From: Flavobacteriales bacterium
Lineage (GTDB): Bacteria > Bacteroidota > Bacteroidia > NS11-12g > UBA9320
DNA: 64,000 nucleotides
NCBI GenBank assembly: GCA_020635435.1
Contig: JACJZU010000004.1
Location: 248,001 to 312,000 of the forward strand
Reading direction: 5' to 3'
A program made the position numbers and the translations under genes. Position 1 is the first letter of the stretch. Every line of letters starts with the position of its first letter. The notes below the pieces were generated by a model that saw nothing but the letters and a program-made list of their open reading frames with translations, was not told the DNA's origin and searched no databases. Positions 35,824-44,607 of this stretch are shown here, one piece after another.

Positions 35824-35924
35824 AAACACATAGCTTACACCTATACACGAACTGAACATGGTGTGCAAATGGTTCTAGCGACGTAACCTATCATCCGTCA
35901 TCCCTTCCAATTCCCTTGAAAAAC

Positions 35925-35932
35925 TAATTTTG
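35925..35932 (+). promoter_or_regulatory. Candidate -7 box (TAATTTTG) for kmo
   Basis: An exact match to TAnnTTTG, 23 bases before the kmo ATG and just outside the repeat array. The expected TTTG 19 bases upstream is absent (CTTCC there). Confidence 0.4.
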
Positions 35933-35955
35933 TCCGCTACACAAGGAACAAAAGC

Positions 35956-37287
35956 ATGTCCAAAACAAAAATCACCATAGCCGGGGGCGGACTGGCAGGA
36001 TCCTTAATGGCCGTTTACATGGCCAAGAGGGGATATGAAGTACATATTTACGAACGCCGGCCCGATATGCGCCGGGCGGATATCAGTGCAGGTAAATCGA
36101 TCAACCTCGCACTCTCTACCCGCGGTTTACGCGCTCTGGAAAAGGCCGGCTTGAAAGATGCCGTCCTGGCCAACGCCATTCCCATGAAAGGCCGCATGAT
36201 GCACGACGAGCAGGGCAATCTGGCCTATCAACCCTATGGAAAAGAAGGGCAACACATAAACTCGGTGAGCCGGGGTGGTTTGAATAAACATCTCCTCCAA
36301 CTGGCCGATGAGAATCCGGATGTGCATCTGCATTTTGAGATGAAATGTCTGGATGTGAATTTGAAGGAGGGAACCGCCAAATTTCTGGATGCCGATGGCA
36401 AGATCCACGAAGTGAAGTCGGATCTGATCATTGGGGGCGATGGTGCCTTCTCGGCCGTGCGCATGCGCATGATGAAACGCGGACGATTCAATTATTCCCA
36501 AACCTATCTCGAACACGGCTATAAAGAGCTGACCATTGCACCCAATGCAGAAGGCGACTTTGCGATGGATCCCAATTGCCTGCATATTTGGCCACGGGGC
36601 GAGTATATGCTCATCGCATTGCCCAATCCGGACAAAACCTTCACATGTACCTTGTTCTTCCCATTTGAAGGGGCCAACAGCTTCGCCACGCTTACCGATG
36701 AGCAGGCCGTTCTGAAGTTCTTCAACACACATTTTGCGGATGCGGTTCCGTTGATGCCCGATCTGGTGAAGGATTTCTTCGAGAACCCTACCGGCAGTCT
36801 GGTTACCGTGCGCTGCTATCCCTGGGTGAATCAGAAGGCCGTGTTGATCGGGGATGCCTGTCATGCCGTGGTGCCTTTTTACGGTCAGGGCATGAACTGC
36901 GCTTTCGAGGATTGTGTGGTGCTCGATGAATGTTTGGAGGCACATTTACCCGATTGGGATGCTGCTTTGGACGCTTATCAGAAACTGCGAAAAACCAATG
37001 CAGATGCCATTGCCGATCTGGCCTTGCAGAATTTTGTGGAGATGCGCGATCTGGTGGGCGACGAGGATTTCCTCCGACAGAAAGAAGTGGAGCATACCTT
37101 GTGTGAATTGTACCCTGATCTGTTCAAATCGCAATACGAGATGGTCACCTTTACCAATATACCCTACCGGGAGGCTCTGGAACACGGTGCAGAGAATACG
37201 CGCATCGTTAAGGACATCATTGCAAAGGGTTATACCGATCGATTGGAGGACAGAGCCTTCATGACGGAGCTGCTGCAAAAGCGGTAA
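35956..37287 (+). CDS. kmo: Kynurenine 3-monooxygenase
   Basis: An FAD-dependent aromatic hydroxylase converting L-kynurenine to 3-hydroxykynurenine with NADPH and oxygen, in tryptophan breakdown or de novo NAD synthesis from tryptophan. The Rossmann FAD motif GGGLAG is at residues 10-15. The second FAD motif is GDACHAVVPFYGQGMN near residue 300. The N-terminal ADISAGKSINLALSTRG stretch is typical of KMO rather than other hydroxylases. 443 residues is normal. No other kynurenine-pathway gene is in the window, and the following flippase gene (13 bases on) is functionally unrelated though probably co-transcribed. Confidence 0.93.
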   Translation: MSKTKITIAGGGLAGSLMAVYMAKRGYEVHIYERRPDMRRADISAGKSINLALSTRGLRALEKAGLKDAVLANAIPMKGRMMHDEQGNLAYQPYGKEGQHINSVSRGGLNKHLLQLADENPDVHLHFEMKCLDVNLKEGTAKFLDADGKIHEVKSDLIIGGDGAFSAVRMRMMKRGRFNYSQTYLEHGYKELTIAPNAEGDFAMDPNCLHIWPRGEYMLIALPNPDKTFTCTLFFPFEGANSFATLTDEQAVLKFFNTHFADAVPLMPDLVKDFFENPTGSLVTVRCYPWVNQKAVLIGDACHAVVPFYGQGMNCAFEDCVVLDECLEAHLPDWDAALDAYQKLRKTNADAIADLALQNFVEMRDLVGDEDFLRQKEVEHTLCELYPDLFKSQYEMVTFTNIPYREALEHGAENTRIVKDIIAKGYTDRLEDRAFMTELLQKR

Positions 37288-37300
37288 ATTCGGCCGTTAC

Positions 37301-38743
37301 ATGGCCGGTAAGAAATTCTATTCCGATGTGGCCTTTGTTCAGGTGATCAATATCCTGATCAAAGCCGTTTGGATCCTGTTGGTGGATAGAGCCATACAGA
37401 ATACCCTTCCCCCGGAGGATTACGGGCGCTACTTCGGTTTACTGGCCTTCAGCATTTTGTTCATAATCGTGCTGGATCTCGGGATCAATTCCATGAACAC
37501 CCGTGAAGTGGCCCGCGATCCCGATTTCTTCCGAAAGCATTTTCGGAACATCCTGCTCAGCAAGCTTCTTTTTGCAGCCGGCTATCTGGTGCTCCTCGCA
37601 GCCGCCTCCCTGGCCATGGGTTTTGGGAAGGAAGATGCTCGGATCCTTATTCCTCTGGCTGCAATGCAGATCGCCATCTCCTTCAACAGCTATTTGCGAA
37701 GCAATATCGCCGCACATCATAAATTCAAACTCGACGGTCTGTTTGCCGTTCTCGATCGCTTGCTGGTAATTGCCGTTTGCGGAACCTGGTTGCTCGTTCC
37801 GGAATGGAGGGAGAACCTCACTATTCATGCTTTTGTGTACGTGCAACTTTCGGGTGTTCTGTTGTCCTTTCTTGGTTTGATGGTGGTCAACTCCCGAATG
37901 CTCAACGGTCGTCCGGATCGTTTCAATCCGGGTTTTCTGCGTTCATTGCTGCTGCAAACGCTGCCCTTCGCCCTTCTTGCCGCATTGATGTCGATATACA
38001 CCCGCATGGATGCGGTGATGTTGAAGGACATGCTGGGCAACGAGGAGGCCAACGAGTATGCTATGGGTTATCGGCTGCTCGATGCCTTGAATATGGTGGC
38101 GGTACTGCTAGCCGGAATTCTGTTGCCCATGTTCAGCAGTAGGCTCGAGGAAACAGGATTTGTCCGCAAATTGAGCATGTTATCCGCCCGTATTTTGGTC
38201 GTACCGGCTTTGGTATTGGCCGTAATTGCAATGATGCATGGCGAATGGCTGATCGCTCTGCTTTACCCCATGAAATGGACTGCAGATGCCGCGGCCTGCT
38301 TCGGGATCCTGATGGTCTGCTTCCTTCCGATCGCCTTGGTGTATGTATATGGGACCTTACTCACCGCCGCTAAAACATTGCGATTCCTGAATATTCTGGC
38401 CCTGTTCTGCGTATTGATGAATCTGGGTTTGAACCTGATCCTGATCCCTAGAAAGGGAATTCTGGGAGCCGCCTGGGCCACCCTGGTAACTCAATCCATA
38501 TTCGCGCTGGGTTGCATGTTCAATGCACAACGCCGTTTAAAGGCACTGGCGCCAATTGGCGAATACCTGCGGCTTATTGTACTGCTCGGTGCAGTGATCG
38601 CCACTGGAATAGTTCTCAGACAATATTTTGACAATCCACCCGTTCATATGGCGTTGTTGTTCGCAACAGCCGGATCAGTTGCCTGGATTCTGGGTCTGAT
38701 CCGAAGCAGGGACTTCAAGGTTCTGATGCGTCGTAAAGCCTGA
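37301..38743 (+). CDS. Polysaccharide flippase (Wzx/MATE-like, oligosaccharide flippase family)
   Basis: 480 residues with about 12-14 hydrophobic helices throughout and no soluble domain, in the pattern of polysaccharide export flippases. It would move lipid-linked repeat units across the inner membrane. Followed by Wzz-like and O-antigen ligase/polymerase-like genes, which makes a surface polysaccharide role likely. No glycosyltransferases are directly adjacent. It starts 13 bases after kmo. Confidence 0.85.
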   Translation: MAGKKFYSDVAFVQVINILIKAVWILLVDRAIQNTLPPEDYGRYFGLLAFSILFIIVLDLGINSMNTREVARDPDFFRKHFRNILLSKLLFAAGYLVLLAAASLAMGFGKEDARILIPLAAMQIAISFNSYLRSNIAAHHKFKLDGLFAVLDRLLVIAVCGTWLLVPEWRENLTIHAFVYVQLSGVLLSFLGLMVVNSRMLNGRPDRFNPGFLRSLLLQTLPFALLAALMSIYTRMDAVMLKDMLGNEEANEYAMGYRLLDALNMVAVLLAGILLPMFSSRLEETGFVRKLSMLSARILVVPALVLAVIAMMHGEWLIALLYPMKWTADAAACFGILMVCFLPIALVYVYGTLLTAAKTLRFLNILALFCVLMNLGLNLILIPRKGILGAAWATLVTQSIFALGCMFNAQRRLKALAPIGEYLRLIVLLGAVIATGIVLRQYFDNPPVHMALLFATAGSVAWILGLIRSRDFKVLMRRKA

Positions 38744-38767
38744 ACTGTCCGCTGCCATTGAATTGGC

Positions 38768-38775
38768 TATTTTTG
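38768..38775 (+). promoter_or_regulatory. Candidate -7 box (TATTTTTG) before the Wzz-like gene
   Basis: An exact match to TAnnTTTG, 21 bases before the ATG. The -33 partner is not clear, so it may be an internal promoter or chance in an AT-rich gap. Confidence 0.3.
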
Positions 38776-38796
38776 CAAACTTTTTAAGAAAAGCGT

Positions 38797-39819
38797 ATGG
38801 AGAGGGATGAAACATTTCTGACTTTTAATTTTCAGGATATCCTGCTGTTTCTTTTTCGTTGGCGGAAGCATCTGATCATCATCACTGTGGTTGCAGGTGT
38901 TTTGGGAGCTGTATTCTCAGCGCCGGTTTTCATCAAACCCAAATACCGTTCGGAGGTTGTGTTTTACCCGACCACGATCAATTCGATCGGAAATGCCATG
39001 TTCACCGACCTGAACAAGCGCGAAGCGGACGTTCTGGCTTTTGGGGAGGAAGAGGAGGCCGAGAATGCCCTGCAGATACTGAAGTCGGATAAACTCACCA
39101 ATCGGGTGGTTCGCAATTTCGATCTGATGAAACATTACAAGATCGATCCGAATGGCAGTTATCCCTATACCAAGCTCGCCCGGAAAATGAAGAGCAATAT
39201 CAGCTACGACCGCACGCGCTATCTTAGCATCGCCATAACCGTGATGGACGAAGATCCACAGATGGCGGCCGATATTGCCAATGGAATTGCAGCCATCTAC
39301 GACTCGGTTAAAACAGAGATCCAACAACAGGTTGCCCGCGAGGCCTTCGTGATCGTGGAGGAAGAATTCAAGAAGAAGGAGGATTATGTTTGGGGACTTA
39401 AAACGCGTTTGCGGGAGTTAGGGGCCAAGGGGATCATCAATATTGACGAGCAGGCAGCAACTATTTCCGACGGTTTGTACAAACTGTACTCTTCGGGTGG
39501 GAGTGCGGCGCGCATTCAACAATTACAAGCCGAACGCGACACATTGGCCAAGTATGGAAGTGAATATACCAACCTCTACGAAACACTTATCCTCGAATTG
39601 GAGGAATTGAGCCAATTGCGCAAGCGCTACAATAAGGCTAAGGTGGATATCGAGAAGACCCTTCCACACAAGTTCGTGCTCACCAACGCCACTCCGGCTG
39701 AGAAGAAAAGCTATCCGGTGCGCAAGTTGATCGTTTTATTGAGTATGGTGGCCGGATTCGCAATGGGAGCCATCGTTCTGCTGTTCGTAGAGCAGCGCAA
39801 GAAACTGAAAACGGCCTGA
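38797..39819 (+). CDS. Wzz-like chain-length determinant / polysaccharide co-polymerase
   Basis: 340 residues with the Wzz topology: a short cytoplasmic N-terminus, a helix at about 27-50, a large periplasmic domain with coiled-coil (about 180-290), and a C-terminal helix at about 310-332 ending in a basic tail. A proline-containing PVRKL segment precedes the second helix. There is no C-terminal tyrosine kinase domain. It would control polymer length together with the next gene's polymerase/ligase. The gap to that gene is 9 bases. Confidence 0.83.
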   Translation: MERDETFLTFNFQDILLFLFRWRKHLIIITVVAGVLGAVFSAPVFIKPKYRSEVVFYPTTINSIGNAMFTDLNKREADVLAFGEEEEAENALQILKSDKLTNRVVRNFDLMKHYKIDPNGSYPYTKLARKMKSNISYDRTRYLSIAITVMDEDPQMAADIANGIAAIYDSVKTEIQQQVAREAFVIVEEEFKKKEDYVWGLKTRLRELGAKGIINIDEQAATISDGLYKLYSSGGSAARIQQLQAERDTLAKYGSEYTNLYETLILELEELSQLRKRYNKAKVDIEKTLPHKFVLTNATPAEKKSYPVRKLIVLLSMVAGFAMGAIVLLFVEQRKKLKTA

Positions 39820-39828
39820 TCCTGAGCC

Positions 39829-41292
39829 ATGTTTGGCAAGAAGGAACTTCAACTGGTGTATGGTACGGTATTGCTCTTCCTCGCGGCAGCGTTGGTGGCA
39901 ATAGCCTTCGATATATATTATGTTCTGGCTCTGCCGCTCCTTCCCATCGCCATCTATTTTCTGTTCTTCAAAACAGAGCAGATGCTTTATTTCCTGGCAT
40001 TTGCCACTCCGCTCAGCATTCCGGTAAAAGACATTGGTGGTGGGATCGGAATGAGTATCCCCACCGAACCACTCATCTTCTTCATGTTCTGCGGGATCCT
40101 GTTCAAACTGGTGAATGGATCCACCTTCGATAAGCGCTTGCTCCGACATCCGCTCACCATCATAATCCTGCTCGATATTGCCTGGATGTTCGTGAGCACG
40201 GTGGGAAGCACGATGCCTCTGGTCAGTTTGAAGTATACCTTAGCGCGTCTCTGGTTTGTACTGGTTTTCTATTTGGGCTTGACCGAATTTTTCCGAAAAA
40301 AGAAGGCGATCGCGATCTTCCTGTGGTGTTTCAGCGTGGCCACGGTGATCCTTTCCCTCTATACCCTAAAAAACCACGCGGCGGAATCGTTTACCAGGCT
40401 GTATTCGTACACAGCCATGCGTCCTTTCCTGCCCGACCACGGCATGTATGCAGCTGCTATATCCTTTGTTATACCGCTCATGTTGGTTTTGTTGAGTAAC
40501 GGACGCCGATCCGGACTGAATTGGTTCGGAGTGGGTTCGGCGGCCGCTTTCGCATGCATAGTGATCGTGGCAGTCGTTTTCTCCTTTACCCGGGCAAGTT
40601 GGTTGAGCCTGGTAGTTGCCGGAGGGGTGTGGGTCATTCTAAAGCTGAAGATTCAATTCCGGACACTCATGATCCTTGGAGCGGTCGCTGTGGTCATGCT
40701 CTTTGCTTTTCAGTCGGTTCTGCTGGAAGAGCTGGGACGCAACAAGCAGGAAAGCGACGACGATATCACGGAGCACGTCCAATCCTTTTCAAATGTGACC
40801 ACCGACCCTTCTAATCTGGAGCGGCTCAATCGCTGGAGTTGCGCATACCGCATGTTCCTCGATAAACCGATCCTGGGCTTTGGTCCGGGTACCTATACGT
40901 TTCAATATGCACCCTATCAGGTATCCTCAGAACTGTCGATCATAAGCACACATTCCGGTGATCTGGGCAACGTACACAGTGAAGTGCTTCGCCCCTTTGC
41001 CGAATCGGGTGTGCTAAGCGGTGTGTTGTATGTATTGATGGTGCTGGTCGTGTTACACCTTGGCTTCAAGGTCTACTATTCCACCCGCGATACACAAAGC
41101 CGATCCTATGCTTTGGGCGCCTTGTTGGGTTTGATCACGTATTTTGCGCATGGTATGCTCAACAATTACAGCGATTTCGACAAGATCGCCGTTCCCATGT
41201 GGAGCTTCATGGCCGCGATCATGGCCATACATCTGCACCATCAGGGAGTTCCGGAAAGGTCGGAAGAAGGATCTCCCAAGACACCAAACTAA
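39829..41292 (+). CDS. O-antigen ligase/polymerase (Wzy/WaaL-like) membrane protein
   Basis: 487 residues, about 12 transmembrane helices, with a large periplasmic loop between about residues 300 and 400. The loop contains LDKPILGFGPGTY and a nearby HSEVLR, the pattern of the Wzy_C domain in O-antigen ligases. It joins or polymerises sugar repeat units on the periplasmic side. Last gene of the flippase/Wzz cluster; a terminator starts at its stop codon. Whether it is the ligase or the polymerase cannot be told. Confidence 0.85.
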   Translation: MFGKKELQLVYGTVLLFLAAALVAIAFDIYYVLALPLLPIAIYFLFFKTEQMLYFLAFATPLSIPVKDIGGGIGMSIPTEPLIFFMFCGILFKLVNGSTFDKRLLRHPLTIIILLDIAWMFVSTVGSTMPLVSLKYTLARLWFVLVFYLGLTEFFRKKKAIAIFLWCFSVATVILSLYTLKNHAAESFTRLYSYTAMRPFLPDHGMYAAAISFVIPLMLVLLSNGRRSGLNWFGVGSAAAFACIVIVAVVFSFTRASWLSLVVAGGVWVILKLKIQFRTLMILGAVAVVMLFAFQSVLLEELGRNKQESDDDITEHVQSFSNVTTDPSNLERLNRWSCAYRMFLDKPILGFGPGTYTFQYAPYQVSSELSIISTHSGDLGNVHSEVLRPFAESGVLSGVLYVLMVLVVLHLGFKVYYSTRDTQSRSYALGALLGLITYFAHGMLNNYSDFDKIAVPMWSFMAAIMAIHLHHQGVPERSEEGSPKTPN

Positions 41293-41329
41293 AACGACCG
41301 ATACCATCCAGTACCGGTCGTTCTTTTTT
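41293..41329. terminator. Bidirectional terminator between the polysaccharide cluster and the lipoprotein gene
   Basis: The 8-bp perfect stem AACGACCG/CGGTCGTT around a 14-base loop is followed by CTTTTTT on the plus strand and by TTTTAG on the minus strand. It begins right after the polymerase stop codon and 20 bases from the end of the convergent lipoprotein gene, so it can serve both. Confidence 0.8.
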
Positions 41330-41348
41330 AAGGTCAGTTTGGAAAAAT

Positions 41349-42074
41349 TCAGTCTGCAGCGAAGATCGGCTGGCGGTTTCCGTAAACCCCTTCCATGTTC
41401 TTGTAGGGGAACTGACGGACCATAGCCCGGCTGATATCTCCAACTCCCTCAGCTAAACTGATCTCCACCTGTGGCGATTTGCGCTTATCGAAATGCCAGA
41501 GCAAACTGCCATCGTAGCCATCGATCAGCTGGGCCTGCATGTAAACACGGTATTGCTCGTATTTGCGGAACAAAGGTCGATCGTCGTCGCCCTCGGTATC
41601 AACTTCATCATCCACTACGATCTCGCCTATGGAAACCAGGTAGCGATCGATCCCTCCATCGGCGCGAACGCGGATCAGCACAACAGCATCAACCCCAATT
41701 ACCCGGGCAAGCTCCACGGGATCTTCATCCATCAAATGGAGTACATTGATCCCATTACTCTTCAGTCGGGCAAGTGTCACCTTAGGAGTTTGAAAAGCGA
41801 TCTTGATATCGCGCTCCCTTAAACCGGATCGTTTGAGAATATTGAGGTAAACCGATTCGGTGAGTTCTTCCCGCAGTTCAAGGAATTGAGTGGTATCCAT
41901 CTTCTCCAGATAGGCATCCATCCCAAGAAAGTGTGTTTGTACAGGAAGCACGGCAAGTATCTGATGATTACCGGCACGGCTGTAATAGCTTGGCAGCACA
42001 CTCCTGTTCATACAGGAGCTCAACCCTGAAACAACGAAAAATAGAGATAGGTAAAAGAGTACATGTGTTTTCAT
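41349..42074 (-). CDS. Predicted lipoprotein, function unknown
   Basis: 241 residues. The signal peptide ends in a lipobox (LSSC, Cys at about residue 21). The mature part has mixed alpha/beta content with a LELREELTESVYLNILKR helix, a GVDAVVLIRVRA strand pair, an acidic loop (EGDDD) and a QAQLIDGYDGSLLWHFD segment. The layout recalls periplasmic lipoproteins that combine a nucleotide-fold domain with a GNA1162-like end, but this is not certain. Convergent with the polysaccharide cluster. Confidence 0.7.
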   Translation of the reverse strand: MKTHVLFYLSLFFVVSGLSSCMNRSVLPSYYSRAGNHQILAVLPVQTHFLGMDAYLEKMDTTQFLELREELTESVYLNILKRSGLRERDIKIAFQTPKVTLARLKSNGINVLHLMDEDPVELARVIGVDAVVLIRVRADGGIDRYLVSIGEIVVDDEVDTEGDDDRPLFRKYEQYRVYMQAQLIDGYDGSLLWHFDKRKSPQVEISLAEGVGDISRAMVRQFPYKNMEGVYGNRQPIFAAD

Positions 42075-42218
42075 AAGCTCCGTCTTTTAGATACATATCT
42101 TTCAAGAGGGATGCCTCTCCGCGATGCGATTTTCTTAAAGTGTTGAATACGAGGATATTGCGATTTGGGAATCCTCAATCCAAGAGGATGTTCCCGGTTG
42201 GGAAGTGTTTAGAATTAA

Positions 42219-43049
42219 CTACGCTTTTTCGAGTGCTTCCCGATCCAGGAGGTCTTTGAAATAGAGTGCAGCCTCTTCAATTTCGGCGGGGGATAGGCTT
42301 AAACCTCTTACGGAACGTCGTTGAGTTTCGCCATTCCTCAGCTTGAGTACCAGATCCTGACCGGCATCCACATCGACCAGCATCAGATCCTGCCAGGGAT
42401 AATGGGTACCATCAACCCGTATCCCATGCCGATCGAGCAGGATGATGTCCTTATTGCGTTTGAGGAAACTCCGGATCATGGCCACAGCCAGGAACAGGAA
42501 TGAAAGAAAGAGCAGAGCAGCTACTACACGTTCAGTGACATCGGGCCTGTATCGGAACCATACCAGAGTTGCTACGATACCGGAAACACTGATAAGCAAC
42601 CAGGCAGGTACAACACCCATGGCCGTATGAATATGAAGTTTCTTTCTGCCGTCGTACAGCTCTGCACCATGTTCGAGCATTCCCTTTCGGACTTCCCGCA
42701 TGCGCGATTCATAGGCATCCTGAAAACTCACATGTTGGCCGGGAGTCCAGATCGTAAATCTTTCAAGGTAGTTGCTCTTTAAGAAACTCCTTCGTGCCCT
42801 CCCGAGAACTTCCTTGGGATTTTCGGCATTCAATAGAACTTTATTCTTCCAAACGGCTACCGAGCGCAGTGAGATAATAAGCAGGATGGGAATACTCGCC
42901 AACGGGATCAGAAAGGCAATGTACCACTTCATCCAATCTTGGTAAAGGGCGCCACCGCTCAAGGAAGCAAGGACCAGAAAAATCAACCACTGTCGCCAGC
43001 GAATGCTCCAAAGTCCCTTCCTATATGCATTTTTATTCGTGATATTCAT
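42219..43049 (-). CDS. Membrane protein with PH-like C-terminal segment
   Basis: About 276 residues. Two hydrophobic helices near residues 20-65, two more at about 145-195, then a C-terminal part (HYPWQDLMLVDVDAGQDLVLKLRNG) resembling the small PH-like domains of bacterial membrane proteins. The ATG overlaps the end of the GltB-like gene by 17 bases; the longer frame to 43064 is rejected. Third gene of an overlapping set with the metallo-hydrolase and the GltB-like enzyme. Function unknown. Confidence 0.7.
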   Translation of the reverse strand: MNITNKNAYRKGLWSIRWRQWLIFLVLASLSGGALYQDWMKWYIAFLIPLASIPILLIISLRSVAVWKNKVLLNAENPKEVLGRARRSFLKSNYLERFTIWTPGQHVSFQDAYESRMREVRKGMLEHGAELYDGRKKLHIHTAMGVVPAWLLISVSGIVATLVWFRYRPDVTERVVAALLFLSFLFLAVAMIRSFLKRNKDIILLDRHGIRVDGTHYPWQDLMLVDVDAGQDLVLKLRNGETQRRSVRGLSLSPAEIEEAALYFKDLLDREALEKA

Positions 43050-44607
43050 AGCCTGTGGCCCCAAGATACGGACAATTCCTCAGTTTCTCAACACCATCAA
43101 AATGTACGATGTGCTTTTCATATCCGAAAATATCCTTTAGGGTTTTCGTGTAGTTGCTATCACCCATGCTCACCTCGATATCGGTCATCGAAAACTGGCA
43201 GGGATGCTCATGTCCGGTGGCCATCGCCAGTTCCCGGATCTCTTTCCGGAATGCTTTTGCATATTCGGCGAATCTTTCCGATTTGAGCGGTACATTTATA
43301 CCTGCCTGTAACCATTTATTTTGCGTGGCAACGCCGGAAGGACAGCGGTTTGTATGGCAGATCTGAGCCTGAATGCAACCGATGGACATCATGGCTTCGC
43401 GAGCCACATTGACCAGGTCGGCACCCATAGCGAAAGCCTTACTTGCCTGGGCAGGCAGACCGAGTTTCCCGGATGCGATCCAAACGATCCGATCGGTTAG
43501 CCCATGTTTGAGGAATATCTCGTAAACTGTGCTGAAGGCATAAAAGAAAGGCAAACTCACATGATTGGCAAAGGATGGTGGTGCTGCCCCCGTGCCACCC
43601 TCACCGCCATCAATGGTAATGAAATCGGGTCCTGTTCCTCGCTGCTTCATTTTTGTGGCCAGGTAATCCCATTGCTCTGTCCTTCCCACTGCTGATTTGA
43701 TCCCGACCGGCAGTCCGGTTCGCCCGGCAATTTGCTCTATGAGATCGAGCATTTCATCGACCCCACTGAATGCCGTGTGAAAGGCCGGTGAAATAACATC
43801 CCTCCCGCGTTCAACGCCTCGGATCGCAGCGATTTCAGATGTGATCTTACCGGCAGGTAGCACACCCCCCTTTCCGGGCTTCGCTCCTTGCGACAATTTG
43901 ATCTCAATGGCACGCACAAAGGGGTTGTTCTCCACGAGTTTTTCGAGGTTGTCTATGGAAAAGTTGCCCTCGCCGTCGCGAACGCCGAAGTATCCTGTTC
44001 CGAAATGAAAAACCACATCGGCCCCGTGGCTGTGGTGAGGCGACAATCCGCCTTCACCTGTATTGTGGTAGCAACCTGCTCGTTTTGCCCCTTTGTTGAG
44101 CGATTCCACGGCAGCCGCTGAGAGGGAACCATAGCTCATGGCCGAAATATTTATAACCGAAGCCGGGCGATACGGTCGCTTGCGTTTGTTGGCTAATCCG
44201 ATCACTTTGGCACAAGGCACAAAGTCCGGTCTCTCAAGGTTATAATGCCCCTCGTCCATAATGAATGGGAAAAGGTTTGGCTTGATGAAATGGTAATTGG
44301 GGGCATGGATGTCCTGATCGGTCCCAAAACCGGCATAGTTATTCTCTTTTTTTGCGCTGGCGTAGATCCAGCTGCGCTCACTGCGGTTGAACGGCAGCTC
44401 TTCCCTATTATTCGCAACGATGTATTGCCTCAATTCAGGACCGATCTTTTCCAGCAGGTAGCGGAAATGACCAATGATCGGGAAATTGTGGGTGATGGTA
44501 TGTCGGGGGTTGAAGAATATGTCCCGAATGATCACCAATAGCACGAGAATGCCGAGGATCCACCACCATGAGAAGTTGATATCTGATATTATACTGAGAA
44601 GACTCAC
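43033..44607 (-). CDS. FMN-binding glutamate synthase family protein (GltB-like, stand-alone)
   Basis: 524 residues with one N-terminal helix (about 14-32) that should anchor it to the membrane. The rest is the FMN-binding TIM barrel of glutamate synthase, with GGEGGTGAAP for phosphate binding and SGKLGLPAQA. The 3Fe-4S cysteine pattern C-x5-C-x4-C is intact in CIQAQICHTNRC. The glutaminase domain and the C-terminal beta-helix of full GltB are absent. Such stand-alone proteins are widespread, and their substrate is not known to me. Its ATG overlaps the upstream metallo-hydrolase stop by 4 bases. Confidence 0.87.
   Translation of the reverse strand: MSLLSIISDINFSWWWILGILVLLVIIRDIFFNPRHTITHNFPIIGHFRYLLEKIGPELRQYIVANNREELPFNRSERSWIYASAKKENNYAGFGTDQDIHAPNYHFIKPNLFPFIMDEGHYNLERPDFVPCAKVIGLANKRKRPYRPASVINISAMSYGSLSAAAVESLNKGAKRAGCYHNTGEGGLSPHHSHGADVVFHFGTGYFGVRDGEGNFSIDNLEKLVENNPFVRAIEIKLSQGAKPGKGGVLPAGKITSEIAAIRGVERGRDVISPAFHTAFSGVDEMLDLIEQIAGRTGLPVGIKSAVGRTEQWDYLATKMKQRGTGPDFITIDGGEGGTGAAPPSFANHVSLPFFYAFSTVYEIFLKHGLTDRIVWIASGKLGLPAQASKAFAMGADLVNVAREAMMSIGCIQAQICHTNRCPSGVATQNKWLQAGINVPLKSERFAEYAKAFRKEIRELAMATGHEHPCQFSMTDIEVSMGDSNYTKTLKDIFGYEKHIVHFDGVEKLRNCPYLGATGYEYHE

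Noticed and set aside
34384..35855. Many short frames on both strands with ICVICG-type translations
   Set aside because: They recur with the 231/463-bp period and are a reading of the palindromic repeat; none has independent coding evidence.
36127..36945. 272-residue minus-strand frame
   Set aside because: It is a shadow of kmo, which has complete FAD motifs.
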